From: Caulobacter sp. 17J80-11
GTDB lineage: Bacteria; Pseudomonadota; Alphaproteobacteria; Caulobacterales; Caulobacteraceae
DNA length: 64,000 nt
Assembly (NCBI RefSeq): GCF_014349105.1
Contig: NZ_JACSJI010000004.1
Location: 1 to 64,000 of the forward strand
Direction of reading: 5' to 3'
The number at the start of each line of letters is the position of its first letter. Within the stretch, counting starts at the first letter, position 1. This document shows, piece by piece, positions 1 to 9,855 of the stretch. Under the pieces are notes generated by a model that was given only the letters and a program-made list of their open reading frames with translations, was not told where the DNA came from and searched no databases. A program made the position numbers and the translations under genes.

Positions 1-51
1 GAAGGCGGCCGCACCGTCGGCGCCGGCGTCGTGGCCAAGATCCTCGAGTAG
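1..51 (+). CDS. tuf: Elongation factor Tu, C-terminal end (partial)
   Basis: Only the last 16 codons and the TAG stop are inside the window. They read EGGRTVGAGVVAKILE, which matches the highly conserved C-terminus of bacterial EF-Tu, the GTPase that delivers aminoacyl-tRNA to the ribosome. The gene begins upstream of the window. A strong intrinsic terminator follows 32 bases after the stop, so this tuf copy ends its transcription unit here. The identification rests on a short but very characteristic peptide. Confidence 0.9.
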   Translation, partial: EGGRTVGAGVVAKILE

Positions 52-82
52 TCGGTCAGCGCTTAACCGCGCAGAACGAATG

Positions 83-119
83 AAACCCCGCCGGAGCGAT
101 CCGGCGGGGTTTTTGTTTT
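83..119 (+). terminator. Intrinsic terminator after tuf
   Basis: A perfect 9-bp stem (CCCCGCCGG at 86-94 and CCGGCGGGG at 101-109) with a 6-base loop is followed by TTTTTGTTTT at 110-119. Three A residues precede the stem and extend it. On the minus strand the same hairpin is followed by only a short T run, so it may also partly serve the convergent transporter gene that ends at 122. Confidence 0.92.
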
Positions 120-121
120 GC

Positions 122-1381
122 TCACCGCGCGAAGAACATGGCCGCCGCGGCGACAGCCATGACGGCGGTCGCGCCCCAGCCGCCCGCGCGCACCCAGGGG
201 CCGATGGTGAAGCGTCCCATGCGGTCGCGGCGGCTGGCGACCAGCATCATCGCCGCCATGATCGGCACGGCGACCACACCGTTGAGCACCGCGCTCCAGA
301 ACAGGGCCTTGATCGGATCCAGGGGCGAGAAGTCGATGGCGACGCCCAGCAGCATGGCCGCGCCGATCACGCTGTAGAAGCCCACGGCGCGCCAGGGCTT
401 CTCGCCCAGGCCTTCCTTCCAGCCGCGGCTTTCGCAGAGCGCGTAGGCGGCCGACCCGGCCAGGACCGGCACGGCCAGCAGGCCGGTGCCGATGATGCCC
501 AGGCTGAACAGGGCGAAGGCGAAGGGGCCGGCCACCGGACGCAGCGCCTCCGCGGCCTCGGCCGCGGTCTGGATTTCGGTCTTGCCGTTGACGTGCAGGG
601 TGGCGGCGGTGGCCAGCATGATCGCCATGGCCACGATGTTCGAGAAGGCCATGCCGACGAAGGTGTCCATGCGGATGCGCGCCAGCTCCCGCTTGGCCTG
701 GCGCGGAGCCTCCTTCAGCGGCTTCGCCTTCGGGTTCTCGTTGACCTCCTCCACCTCCTGGGAGCTCTGCCAGAAGAACAGGTAGGGGCTGATGGTGGTG
801 CCGAAGACCGCCACGATCATGGTCATGGCCCCGCCGTTCAGCTCGAACTCAGGCAGGACCAGGCTTTTCAGCGCCGCGCCCCAGTCGAGCTCGACCACGA
901 ACAGGGTCGCCACATAGGTCAGCAGCGCCATGGTCAGGATCTTCAGAAAACGGGCGTAGCGGCGGTAGGAGACGAACACCTGCAGCAGCAGGGATCCGAG
1001 CCCGAAGGCGACGGTCGCGACGTGGGCGTTCCAGCCGAGGGCGAGCTTCGCCGCGGCGCCCATGCCGGCGAGGTCGGCGCCGATGTTGATGGTGTTCGCG
1101 AAGAACAACAGGGCGACCAGCGCTGTGACCACCGGGCGGGGGAACACCTCGCCCATGTTCTTCGCCAGGCCCGCCCCGGTGACCCGCCCGATCTCGGCGC
1201 TGACCAGCTGGATGGCGGTCATCAGCGGATAGGTGAGGACCAGGGTCCACAGCATGTTGAAGCCGAACCGGGCGCCCGCCTGCGAGTAGGTGGCGATACC
1301 GCTCGGATCGTCGTCGGCCGCGCCGGTGACCAGGCCGGGGCCGAGCTCCTTAGCCGCGCGGCGAAAGTGGCCGATGCGCAA
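122..1381 (-). CDS. NRAMP-family divalent metal transporter, atypical
   Basis: A 419-residue polytopic inner-membrane protein with about eleven hydrophobic segments. The first helix carries a GAADDDPSGI motif where canonical MntH/NRAMP proteins have DPGN, and the helix-6 position reads TTISPYLFFWQ instead of the usual A-M-P-H stretch. The overall pattern (GPGLVTGAADDDPSG near residues 14-28, a charged cytoplasmic loop around 215-235 and the conserved helix order) identifies the NRAMP superfamily. Classical NRAMP carriers import Mn2+ or Fe2+ with protons. Because both metal-site motifs deviate, the substrate cannot be stated from sequence. It is convergent with tuf. ATG start. Upstream, also on the minus strand, is a LysR regulator, but no functional link is evident. 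Confidence 0.85.
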   Translation of the reverse strand: MRIGHFRRAAKELGPGLVTGAADDDPSGIATYSQAGARFGFNMLWTLVLTYPLMTAIQLVSAEIGRVTGAGLAKNMGEVFPRPVVTALVALLFFANTINIGADLAGMGAAAKLALGWNAHVATVAFGLGSLLLQVFVSYRRYARFLKILTMALLTYVATLFVVELDWGAALKSLVLPEFELNGGAMTMIVAVFGTTISPYLFFWQSSQEVEEVNENPKAKPLKEAPRQAKRELARIRMDTFVGMAFSNIVAMAIMLATAATLHVNGKTEIQTAAEAAEALRPVAGPFAFALFSLGIIGTGLLAVPVLAGSAAYALCESRGWKEGLGEKPWRAVGFYSVIGAAMLLGVAIDFSPLDPIKALFWSAVLNGVVAVPIMAAMMLVASRRDRMGRFTIGPWVRAGGWGATAVMAVAAAAMFFAR

Positions 1382-1439
1382 GACGAACTCCTCTGTGGAG
1401 CTGCTAATTCGCCTGTCGCGGCGGGGTTCCTCTTGGGCG

Positions 1440-2360
1440 CTATTGGGGACGCGTCGCCGCGTAGGCCTGCACCGCCGGATCGGCGGCGGCCTCGGCCAGC
1501 AGCCAGTCGCGGAACAGCGCGATCTTGGGCGTGCGGCGCCGTTCGGTCGGGTAGGCCACCCAGTAGCCGGGCGAGGTCTCGACCACAGCTTCGAACGGCT
1601 GGACCAGCCGGCCGTCGGCCAGTTCGCGCGCGAACAGGATGGGGTTGGCCAGGGCCACGCCCTGGCCGGAAAGGGCGGAGGCGACCTCGGCGATCTGAGT
1701 GTCGGCCGTGAAGCGGGTGCGCCGCTCGCCCGAGCCCAGGCCCAGCGCGCCGAACCACTGGGCCCATTCGCTGTCGGTTCCGATACGCGGGGCGCTCGCG
1801 AGGTCGCGCGGAGTGTCCAGGCCGCCCAGCCGCTCCAGCAGGGAAGGCGCGAGCAGCGGCGTCTGGATCGAGGGCATCAGCCAGGTCGACTCCAGCCCGG
1901 GCCAGCGGCCGTCGCCGGCGCGCACGCCCAGGTCGAGGCCGCCGCCGGCCAGGTCCAGCAGGGACGGGTTGGTGTCGAGCCTGAGCGCCAGATCGGGGTG
2001 GGCCAGCTGAAAGCCGCCGAGCCTGGGCGACAGCCACTGGTTGGCCAAGGTGAACAGGGTGGTGACCGCCAGAACGCCCTTGCCGGTCTCGGTCAGGTCG
2101 GAAACCGCAGTGCGCAGCAGGCTCATGGCGTCGGTCGCGGCGCGCGACAGCCGCTCGCCGGCGGGGGTGAGGACGACCTCGCGCGGCAGGCGGCGGAACA
2201 GGCTTTGGCCCAGACGCCCCTCCAGCGACTTGATCTGCCAGCTGACCGCCGCCTGGGTCATGCCCAGCTCCTCGGCCGCGCGGGTGAAGCTGCCCAGGCG
2301 CGCGGCCGCCTCGAACACCCGCACGGCGGAGAGCGGCAGGGTCGCGAGCACGTCAGACAT
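1440..2360 (-). CDS. LysR-family transcriptional regulator (GcvA-like)
   Basis: A 306-residue regulator. The N-terminal winged helix-turn-helix spans about residues 8-68 (LSAVRVFEAAARLGSFTRAA followed by ELGMTQAAVSWQIKSLEGRL), and a LysR substrate-binding domain follows to the end. The LPLSAVRVFEAAARLGSF opening and LFRR-VVLTPAGE spacing are those of the GcvA/AmpR subgroup, which usually controls a divergently read gene. Here the divergent neighbour is a very short ORF at 2459. The transporter downstream on the same strand starts 59 bases after the stop, so co-transcription is possible. Effector and targets are unknown. Confidence 0.92.
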   Translation of the reverse strand: MSDVLATLPLSAVRVFEAAARLGSFTRAAEELGMTQAAVSWQIKSLEGRLGQSLFRRLPREVVLTPAGERLSRAATDAMSLLRTAVSDLTETGKGVLAVTTLFTLANQWLSPRLGGFQLAHPDLALRLDTNPSLLDLAGGGLDLGVRAGDGRWPGLESTWLMPSIQTPLLAPSLLERLGGLDTPRDLASAPRIGTDSEWAQWFGALGLGSGERRTRFTADTQIAEVASALSGQGVALANPILFARELADGRLVQPFEAVVETSPGYWVAYPTERRRTPKIALFRDWLLAEAAADPAVQAYAATRPQ

Positions 2361-2458
2361 AAGCGGGCCTTATGGGGTCAGCAGGAGAACTGCGTTGTTC
2401 GAAACTGCAGATCGCGCGAATTCTCCTCGCGTTCAAGGCCCGCGCAAGGAGACCGGCT

Positions 2459-2593
2459 ATGGAATACGCGTTCCGCTCCCATAAGGATGTTCCGTTCGGC
2501 TGGGCCCTGGCCCTGGGCCAGCTGTTCGCGCCCAAGCGCGAGCGCACCCGCCGCGCCGCCCCGCATGGGCGGGCGAGCGGAGGGCTGGCGTAA
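2459..2593 (+). CDS. Small hypothetical protein, 44 aa
   Basis: The ORF starts with ATG after a strong AAGGAG ribosome-binding site six bases upstream and ends at TAA, giving 44 residues starting MEYAFRSHKDVPFGWALALG and ending in an Arg/Gly-rich basic tail. It lies divergent from the LysR gene with a 98-base gap that should hold both promoters. There is no recognisable domain. Its N-terminal half has a short hydrophobic stretch (FGWALALGQLF). The clear Shine-Dalgarno and position in front of a LysR gene favour a real small gene, but it could be chance in GC-rich DNA. Confidence 0.45.
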   Translation: MEYAFRSHKDVPFGWALALGQLFAPKRERTRRAAPHGRASGGLA

Positions 2594-2601
2594 ATCACGA
2601 T

Positions 2602-2740
2602 CGTCATCCCGGCCGTAGCGAAGCGGAGAGCCGGGACCCAGTAAGCGCGACGCTGGTTGCCGCGTGATTGCAGCGTTCAGGTCGAGCTTGCTGGGTCCCG
2701 GCTCTCCCGCCCCCTTCGGGGACGTCCGGCCGGGATGACG
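2602..2740. repeat. Dispersed palindromic repeat, family A copy 1
   Basis: An approximately 139-base imperfect palindrome with ends CGTCATCCCGGCCG and CCGGCCGGGATGACGG and inner arms GAGAGCCGGGACCCA / TGGGTCCCGGCTCTC. Further copies occur at 35472-35624 and 57177-57318. It lies between the small ORF and the sodC stop, and is the kind of long REP/BIME-like element found between genes. Confidence 0.85.
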
Positions 2741-2747
2741 GCTTGAT

Positions 2748-3311
2748 TTAGCCCGCGGCCTTCAGCACCCCGCACACGATCCGGCCGCCGGAGTTGCCGG
2801 TCGGCTGGTTGTGCTGGTCGTCGGGATTGGCGTGGATCACGACGGCCGAGCCGTCGGCGTCCAGCAGGGCGGGGCGGCCCTCCGCGCCCTTGATCGACAC
2901 CGAGTTGGACCAGACCGCCATCTCCACCCGGCCGCCGCCGTCGGCGAACAGGTTGGGCAGGTCGCCGGCCTCGTGGCCCTTGGGGTTGAGCAGGCCGTGC
3001 AGGTGGTCTCCGGCCTTGATGTGCGCGCCGGCGGAGGCGAAGTCCGGCCCGGTGCAGACGCCCTTCTCGTGGAAGTGCACGCCGTGCCAGCCGGACGGAA
3101 TGCCGCTGGCCTCAATCCGCATCAGCAGCCCACCCGGGCCTTCGAAGATCGTGGCCGTGCCCACGCTGGCGCCCGAGGCGTCCTTCAGATCGGCGGAGGC
3201 GACCGGCTTGGGGGCGGGCTCGGCCGCAGCGGCGGGTTTTGCGGCGCCTTGGGCGCCCGCGGGGGCCGGGGCGGCGGCGAGGGCCGCGGCGATCAGGAAC
3301 GCTTCGAACAT
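2748..3311 (-). CDS. sodC: Superoxide dismutase, Cu/Zn type, secreted
   Basis: A 187-residue protein that dismutates superoxide in the periplasm. A cleavable-looking signal segment (MFEAFLIAAALAAAPAPAGA) and an Ala/Pro-rich linker precede the catalytic domain. Metal ligands are visible: H-x-H in VHFHEKG, the bridging His in SAGAH, further His in DHLHG and KGHEAGDLPNL with the Asp ligand, and the Cu His in VVIHANPDD. The disulfide pair is GVC-TG and IVCGVL. The ATG at 3311 is chosen over longer in-frame starts because it is preceded by AGGAAGG and begins a signal peptide. It is divergent from gyrA across 263 bases without another gene. Confidence 0.93.
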   Translation of the reverse strand: MFEAFLIAAALAAAPAPAGAQGAAKPAAAAEPAPKPVASADLKDASGASVGTATIFEGPGGLLMRIEASGIPSGWHGVHFHEKGVCTGPDFASAGAHIKAGDHLHGLLNPKGHEAGDLPNLFADGGGRVEMAVWSNSVSIKGAEGRPALLDADGSAVVIHANPDDQHNQPTGNSGGRIVCGVLKAAG

Positions 3312-3574
3312 CGGTCCTTCCTCTCGAGGTTTGTGCGTCCACTCAGAAACTGTCTGGCCGGCGAAGTCGATCACCCGAACGGAGGGGACGCGGAAATTCC
3401 CTTGTGGATCAGCCCCGCGGCCCGTCGCGTGGGGGAAATACTCCGGCCGGCTCGCCATATAGGCGCAAGGTCCCACAAACGGGTGGGGACAGCTCGACCG
3501 CGCCTTTTGCGCCAACGGGGCCAGGGTGCTAATCAGAGCGGGAACGCAATCGTTTCGATTCCCAAGCTTTCCCC

Positions 3575-6313
<2,739 letters not shown>

Positions 6314-6345
6314 GCCTCGGCCGGCTGCAACGACGGGGGGCGCTG

Positions 6346-6828
6346 ATGCGCGTCGGTCTCTATCCGGGCACCTTCGACCCGATCACCAACGGCCACCTGG
6401 ACATCATCGGGCGGGCCGTGAAGCTGGTGGACCGGCTGGTGATCGGGGTCGCCATCAACCGCGACAAGGGCCCGCTGTTCAGCCTCGAGGAACGGGTCGA
6501 GACCGTCCGCGAGGAGTGCGCGAAGATCGCCGACGGCCAGATCGTCGTGCAGCCCTTCGACAGCCTGTTGATGCACTTCGCCGAGCAGGTCGGGGCGCAG
6601 GTCATCGTGCGCGGCCTGCGCGCGGTCGCCGACTTCGAATACGAATTCCAGATGACCGCGATGAACCAGCAGCTCAATCGCGACATCGAGACGGTCTTCC
6701 TGATGGCCGACCCCCGCCACCAGGCGGTGGCCTCGCGCCTGGTCAAGGAAATCGCCCGGCTGGGCGGTGACATCAGCGCCTTCGTGCCCGAGACGGTGGC
6801 CGGGCGGCTGCGGGCGAAGTTCGCCTAG
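6346..6828 (+). CDS. coaD: Phosphopantetheine adenylyltransferase
   Basis: 160 residues, the normal length for CoaD, which makes dephospho-CoA from 4'-phosphopantetheine and ATP in coenzyme A synthesis. The nucleotidyltransferase signature GTFDPITNGH is at residues 8-17, the RGLRAVADFEYE stretch in the middle, and the ASRLVKEIARLGGD motif near the C-terminus corresponds to the usual S-S-x-L-V-K-E-I-A. It follows gyrA closely and is probably co-transcribed. Its TAG stop overlaps the TAG stop of the convergent minus-strand gene within the palindrome CCTAGG. Confidence 0.97.
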   Translation: MRVGLYPGTFDPITNGHLDIIGRAVKLVDRLVIGVAINRDKGPLFSLEERVETVREECAKIADGQIVVQPFDSLLMHFAEQVGAQVIVRGLRAVADFEYEFQMTAMNQQLNRDIETVFLMADPRHQAVASRLVKEIARLGGDISAFVPETVAGRLRAKFA

Positions 6829-7196
6829 GCGCGCCGAGCGTTCATCCAGGCGCGTCCGATGAGGACCGCCAGGCCCAGGTGCAGGACGACGGCCGGCCAC
6901 AGCAGGATCCCGCCGAGGCCGGCGATCCCCAGCCAGGTCAGATAGGCGCCGGCGAGCAGGTTGTAGATCGCCTGAGCGCGGAGGGTCGCGACCGTCGGCC
7001 GCCAGCCGGCCAGGGCCAGCGCCAGCAGCGCGATCCCGGCTAGACGTCCGAGGGGCGGGCCCGCATCTGGCAGGCCGGCGCCCAGGACCAGCCGCGCGAA
7101 CAGGGGCGGGCTGGCGAGCAGCAACAGGCCGGTCGCGCCGGCCTCGATCGCCGCGACGCGGACGATCCAGTCCGGTGCGGTGGGGCGGTGGGCCAT
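6825..7196 (-). CDS. Small integral membrane protein, unknown function
   Basis: 123 residues starting MAHRPTAPDWIVRVAA with four hydrophobic helices at roughly 14-42, 52-64, 75-98 and 100-115. The start at 7196 is preferred because the upstream extension of the frame is the antisense image of the next gene. No domain is recognised; helices with short loops suggest a small inner-membrane protein of the DUF type. It is tail-to-tail with coaD, sharing the CTAG of overlapping stop codons. The next minus-strand membrane gene ends 41 bases upstream, so the two may form a unit. Confidence 0.75.
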   Translation of the reverse strand: MAHRPTAPDWIVRVAAIEAGATGLLLLASPPLFARLVLGAGLPDAGPPLGRLAGIALLALALAGWRPTVATLRAQAIYNLLAGAYLTWLGIAGLGGILLWPAVVLHLGLAVLIGRAWMNARRA

Positions 7197-7237
7197 GCCC
7201 GACAACGGCGCTGGCGGCCGGGCGGGTCCCTGGGCTC

Positions 7238-7795
7238 TCACATGCTGATCTGCGGCAGGTACAGCGCGAAGTAGCCGACCAGGGTCGCGAACAGGCCCAG
7301 CGCCGACACCCACTGCGCCCAGCGGGCGGGGACGAACCAGGCCAGGGCCAGCAGGCCCAGCATGACCGGGATGCTGGCGTTCACGCCTTCGAATTGCCTG
7401 GTCAGGGTGGCGTTCAGGATCGCGCCGATCACCAGGTAGACGCCCATGGCGACGGCGTAGCCGCGCCGGTTGTCCAGGTGGAACTGGTAGAGGTCGCGCG
7501 GCTCCTCCGACGCGGCCGGCGTGACGAACATGGCGAACAGGTAGAGCACCACGGTCGAGGCGAACACGATGAGCAGGACCGGCAGGCTCCAGGCCTGCAG
7601 GTCGCGCAGGCCCCAGAGGCTGAGCCACATGTCGAAGGTCAGCAGCAGGCACATCGCCGCCCACAGGGCGTGAAGCGCCGAGAACTTCACGCGGCCGCCG
7701 CCCTGCACCAGGGCGCCGAAACCGGACAGCAGATGGGTCAGGCCGAGCGACAGCACGACCGACACCAGGACCATCACGTACTCGAAGATAGACAC
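7238..7795 (-). CDS. Integral membrane protein, unknown function
   Basis: 185 residues with about six hydrophobic helices: residues 3-28, 40-62, 68-92, 112-130, 140-155 and 160-180. GTG start at 7795, preceded by a G-rich GGGGGCGGAC ribosome-binding region. The protein starts MSIFEYVMVLVSVVLSLGLT, and the motif LGLTHLLSG recurs in uncharacterised proteobacterial membrane proteins I cannot name more precisely. It probably shares transcription with the neighbouring minus-strand genes at 6825-7196 and 7872-8621. Confidence 0.75.
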   Translation of the reverse strand: MSIFEYVMVLVSVVLSLGLTHLLSGFGALVQGGGRVKFSALHALWAAMCLLLTFDMWLSLWGLRDLQAWSLPVLLIVFASTVVLYLFAMFVTPAASEEPRDLYQFHLDNRRGYAVAMGVYLVIGAILNATLTRQFEGVNASIPVMLGLLALAWFVPARWAQWVSALGLFATLVGYFALYLPQISM

Positions 7796-7871
7796 GTCCG
7801 CCCCCAGCGACCTGCGTTCGCTGCGGAGCCTCCGCTGACTCGCGCAGGCGGTCGAGCCGGGCGGGCGGGAC

Positions 7872-8207
7872 CTAGGCCCCGCCGCGGTCCAGGCTGCTGA
7901 CGGCGACGCCGCCGGCCACCACCTTGACGCCCAGGAAGCGCATCACGCCGCCGGCGAAGCTGATCTCCTCGACCTTTACGGCCGGATCGCGCTTGAGCTC
8001 GGACTCGTCGCGGAGCGTCAGGCGCAGGGTCAGGGCGTCGGTGCGTAGGCCCTCGGCCTCGGCCGTGACGATGGCGTGGCGGAAGTCGGCCGAGCGAAGG
8101 GTCGGCGCGGTCTTGGTCAGGGTGGGAGCGGGGACCTTGAGGGGCGTCATCACGATGTCTCCTGAATAGGTGGGGCGATAGGGCGGGTCGCGGCGTAGGC
8201 GGTTCAT
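7872..8207 (-). CDS. Hypothetical protein, 111 aa
   Basis: The ATG at 8207 overlaps the TGA of the preceding gene in an ATGA arrangement, which argues for translational coupling and for this start. The product is soluble, mixed alpha/beta in appearance, without signal peptide. The C-terminal half alternates charged and hydrophobic residues (VKVEEISFAGGVMRFLGVKVVAGG), suggesting beta strands. An alternative internal start at the Met of VMTPLKVPAP exists. I recognise no family; the partner gene encodes a helical protein, so a small heteromeric assembly is possible but unproven. Confidence 0.6.
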   Translation of the reverse strand: MNRLRRDPPYRPTYSGDIVMTPLKVPAPTLTKTAPTLRSADFRHAIVTAEAEGLRTDALTLRLTLRDESELKRDPAVKVEEISFAGGVMRFLGVKVVAGGVAVSSLDRGGA

Positions 8208-8509
8208 GCAAGTCCCTTGGGCGTGGTCTCGAGCGTTCCGCGCGGGTCATCGAGCGCGGCCTTCAGCCGGCGCAGGTCGGTGGCCAGCGTTTCGCGGCGC
8301 GCGCGCCAGGACTGGAACAGCTCGGATTCCGCGACATAGGTGTCGCCGGCCCGGCCGCCGCGCAGGGTGCGGCGCAGGGCCCGCAGTTCCTTTTCGTTGT
8401 CACGCTCGAGACGCTTCAGCGCGTCCTCGCACGCCTTGATCGCGCGCCGGGTCTCGGCATAGCCGCGGCCGAGCGCGGCGGCGGCCTCGACGGGTGAAGC
8501 AGCGGTCAC
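8204..8509 (-). CDS. Hypothetical helical protein, 101 aa
   Basis: A charged, Leu/Ala/Arg-rich product with predicted coiled-coil character from residue 15 to 95 (heptad-like ACEDALKRLERDNEKELRAL). The GTG start at 8509 lies one base after the TAG of the preceding tiny gene and its TGA overlaps the ATG of the following gene, so the three genes form a compact operon. No enzyme motif or membrane segment. Function unknown. Confidence 0.6.
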   Translation of the reverse strand: MTAASPVEAAAALGRGYAETRRAIKACEDALKRLERDNEKELRALRRTLRGGRAGDTYVAESELFQSWRARRETLATDLRRLKAALDDPRGTLETTPKGLA

Positions 8510-8510
8510 G

Positions 8511-8621
8511 CTATCTCTTCTGGAACGGAGAGCTGGAGGCCGAGATCACGATCGGCGGTTTCGGCTTTTCGGCCTTCGGCTTGCGCGGCTCGCGGCCGCT
8601 GCGTTTCTGACCCTTGGCCAT
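8511..8621 (-). CDS. Small basic protein, 36 aa (MAKGQ family)
   Basis: A 36-residue, Lys/Arg/Pro-rich protein reading MAKGQKRSGREPRKPKAEKP at its start and ending SASSSPFQKR. Small proteins starting MAKGQxRS with a KKPK-type basic middle are widespread in alphaproteobacteria and uncharacterised. An AGGAG ribosome-binding site precedes the ATG. It is the first gene of a minus-strand operon with the two following hypothetical genes. The basic composition would suit nucleic-acid or ribosome binding, which is only inference. Confidence 0.7.
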   Translation of the reverse strand: MAKGQKRSGREPRKPKAEKPKPPIVISASSSPFQKR

Positions 8622-8910
8622 GACGATGCTCCTGGTCGCGCGCGGCGGAGGTCCGGCGCGCGCGCGAGTTCCCGATCCGCGGATGCGTTCGGGCCGAATC
8701 GAATCGGGGTCGCGATGGTCATGGGCTGCCCCTTTCCGGGGCGTCGTCGGCCGGAGCGCGCGGCGCGCGGCCGTCCGGCTGACGAGCACGCCGTTTCTAG
8801 CATGCTTCGCGCGGGGCCGCGGATTATTCGGCGCGGCGCGACCTTCCGCCCGGCCACGCTCTGGACAAGCGCCCGCGAACCCGCTGACCTGCGCCCGAAC
8901 TCGGGGGACC

Positions 8911-9738
8911 ATGCCGTTGAAAGCCGTTCTGTTCGCCGCCGCCCTGGCGCTCGCCGTTCCGGCCGCGGCCTCGGCCGCCGGGCCCGTTCCGACCTGGCGG
9001 ACGGTCGAGCCGGATGACGCCTGGGTGATCGACACCTCCAAGGGCCGCGTCGTGGTCGAGCTGGCGCCGGAGATCGCGCCCAGCGCGGTGGAGCGGATCA
9101 AGCTTTTGACCCGCGAGGGGCTCTACGACGGGCTGGAATTCCACCGGGTGATCGACTGGTTCATGGCCCAGACGGGCGATCCCGGAAACGTCGACGGCGG
9201 CAAGTCTTCTCATCCCGACCTGAAGCCGGAGTTCACCTTCCGGCGCGGGCCGCAGACCCCGTTTGCGGCGGTGGCCAATCCGTACGGCACCGTGCTGGGC
9301 TTCGTGCAGAGCGTGCCGGTGCAGGGCAATCCGGACGCCGCCATGGCGCGCGCCTCGGACGGCAAGGCCAGCGCCTGGGGCCTGTACTGCCAGGGCGTGG
9401 TCGGCATGGGCCGCGGCGAGGCCGAGGACAGCGCCAACTCCGAGTTCTTCCTGATGCGCCAGCCCTATCCGGCGCTGGACAAGCGCTACACCGTGGTCGG
9501 CCGGGTGGTCGTCGGCCTGGACGTGGTGCGCAAGCTGAAGACCGGCGAGCCGGTCAATAACGCCGACACCATGGTGAAGGTGCGCATGCTCTCCGACATC
9601 CCGGCCGCCGAGCGCCCGACCGTGCAGGTCATGGACGTCCGCAGCGCCGAGTTCGCCGCGCGGGTGGAGAAGGCGCGGACGGTCAAGGGCGCCGACTTCT
9701 CGCCGTGCGACCTCGAGATCCCGGCGCGGGTCAAATAG
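8911..9738 (+). CDS. Cyclophilin-type peptidyl-prolyl isomerase, exported (copy 1)
   Basis: 275 residues. Signal peptide MPLKAVLFAAALALAVPAAASA, then a cyclophilin domain: VIDTSKGRVVVELAPEIAP, the catalytic Arg in EFHRVIDWFMAQTGDP, and NSEFFLMRQ, the equivalent of the NSQFFI motif. It would catalyse cis/trans proline isomerisation during periplasmic folding. The ATG at 8911 with GGGGG upstream is chosen because it begins the signal peptide; the longer open frame upstream is non-coding. It contains inserts compared with E. coli PpiA, between the FMAQTGDP motif and NSEFF. It is the first of four tandem paralogues, separated from the next by a short perfect palindrome at 9741. Confidence 0.92.
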   Translation: MPLKAVLFAAALALAVPAAASAAGPVPTWRTVEPDDAWVIDTSKGRVVVELAPEIAPSAVERIKLLTREGLYDGLEFHRVIDWFMAQTGDPGNVDGGKSSHPDLKPEFTFRRGPQTPFAAVANPYGTVLGFVQSVPVQGNPDAAMARASDGKASAWGLYCQGVVGMGRGEAEDSANSEFFLMRQPYPALDKRYTVVGRVVVGLDVVRKLKTGEPVNNADTMVKVRMLSDIPAAERPTVQVMDVRSAEFAARVEKARTVKGADFSPCDLEIPARVK

Positions 9739-9740
9739 TT

Positions 9741-9771
9741 CGTCACCCTCGGGACAAGCCCGAGGGTGACG
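9741..9771. repeat. Short perfect palindrome, family B core, terminator-like
   Basis: A 13-bp perfect inverted repeat (CGTCACCCTCGGG and CCCGAGGGTGACG) around the 5-base spacer ACAAG, three bases after the stop of cyclophilin copy 1. No T tract follows. The same arms bound the longer elements at 14200-14339 and 55563-55692. It may attenuate transcription within the cyclophilin array. Confidence 0.85.
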
Positions 9772-9855
9772 ATTGAGTGGGGCGCAGTGCCCCGCACTGG
9801 ACAATCCCCCCCGAACCCGCTGATCTCGACGCAAAGCTCCGGGGAGGGGAATCCC

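Noticed and set aside
52-121. tRNA gene after tuf, as in tuf-tRNA(Trp)-secE loci
   Set aside because: Only the terminator hairpin is present; no cloverleaf sequence can be formed.
80-1711. 543-codon open frame opposite the NRAMP and LysR genes
   Set aside because: It crosses the tuf terminator and two real genes in antisense, and shows His/Gly/Arg/Gln bias typical of shadows.
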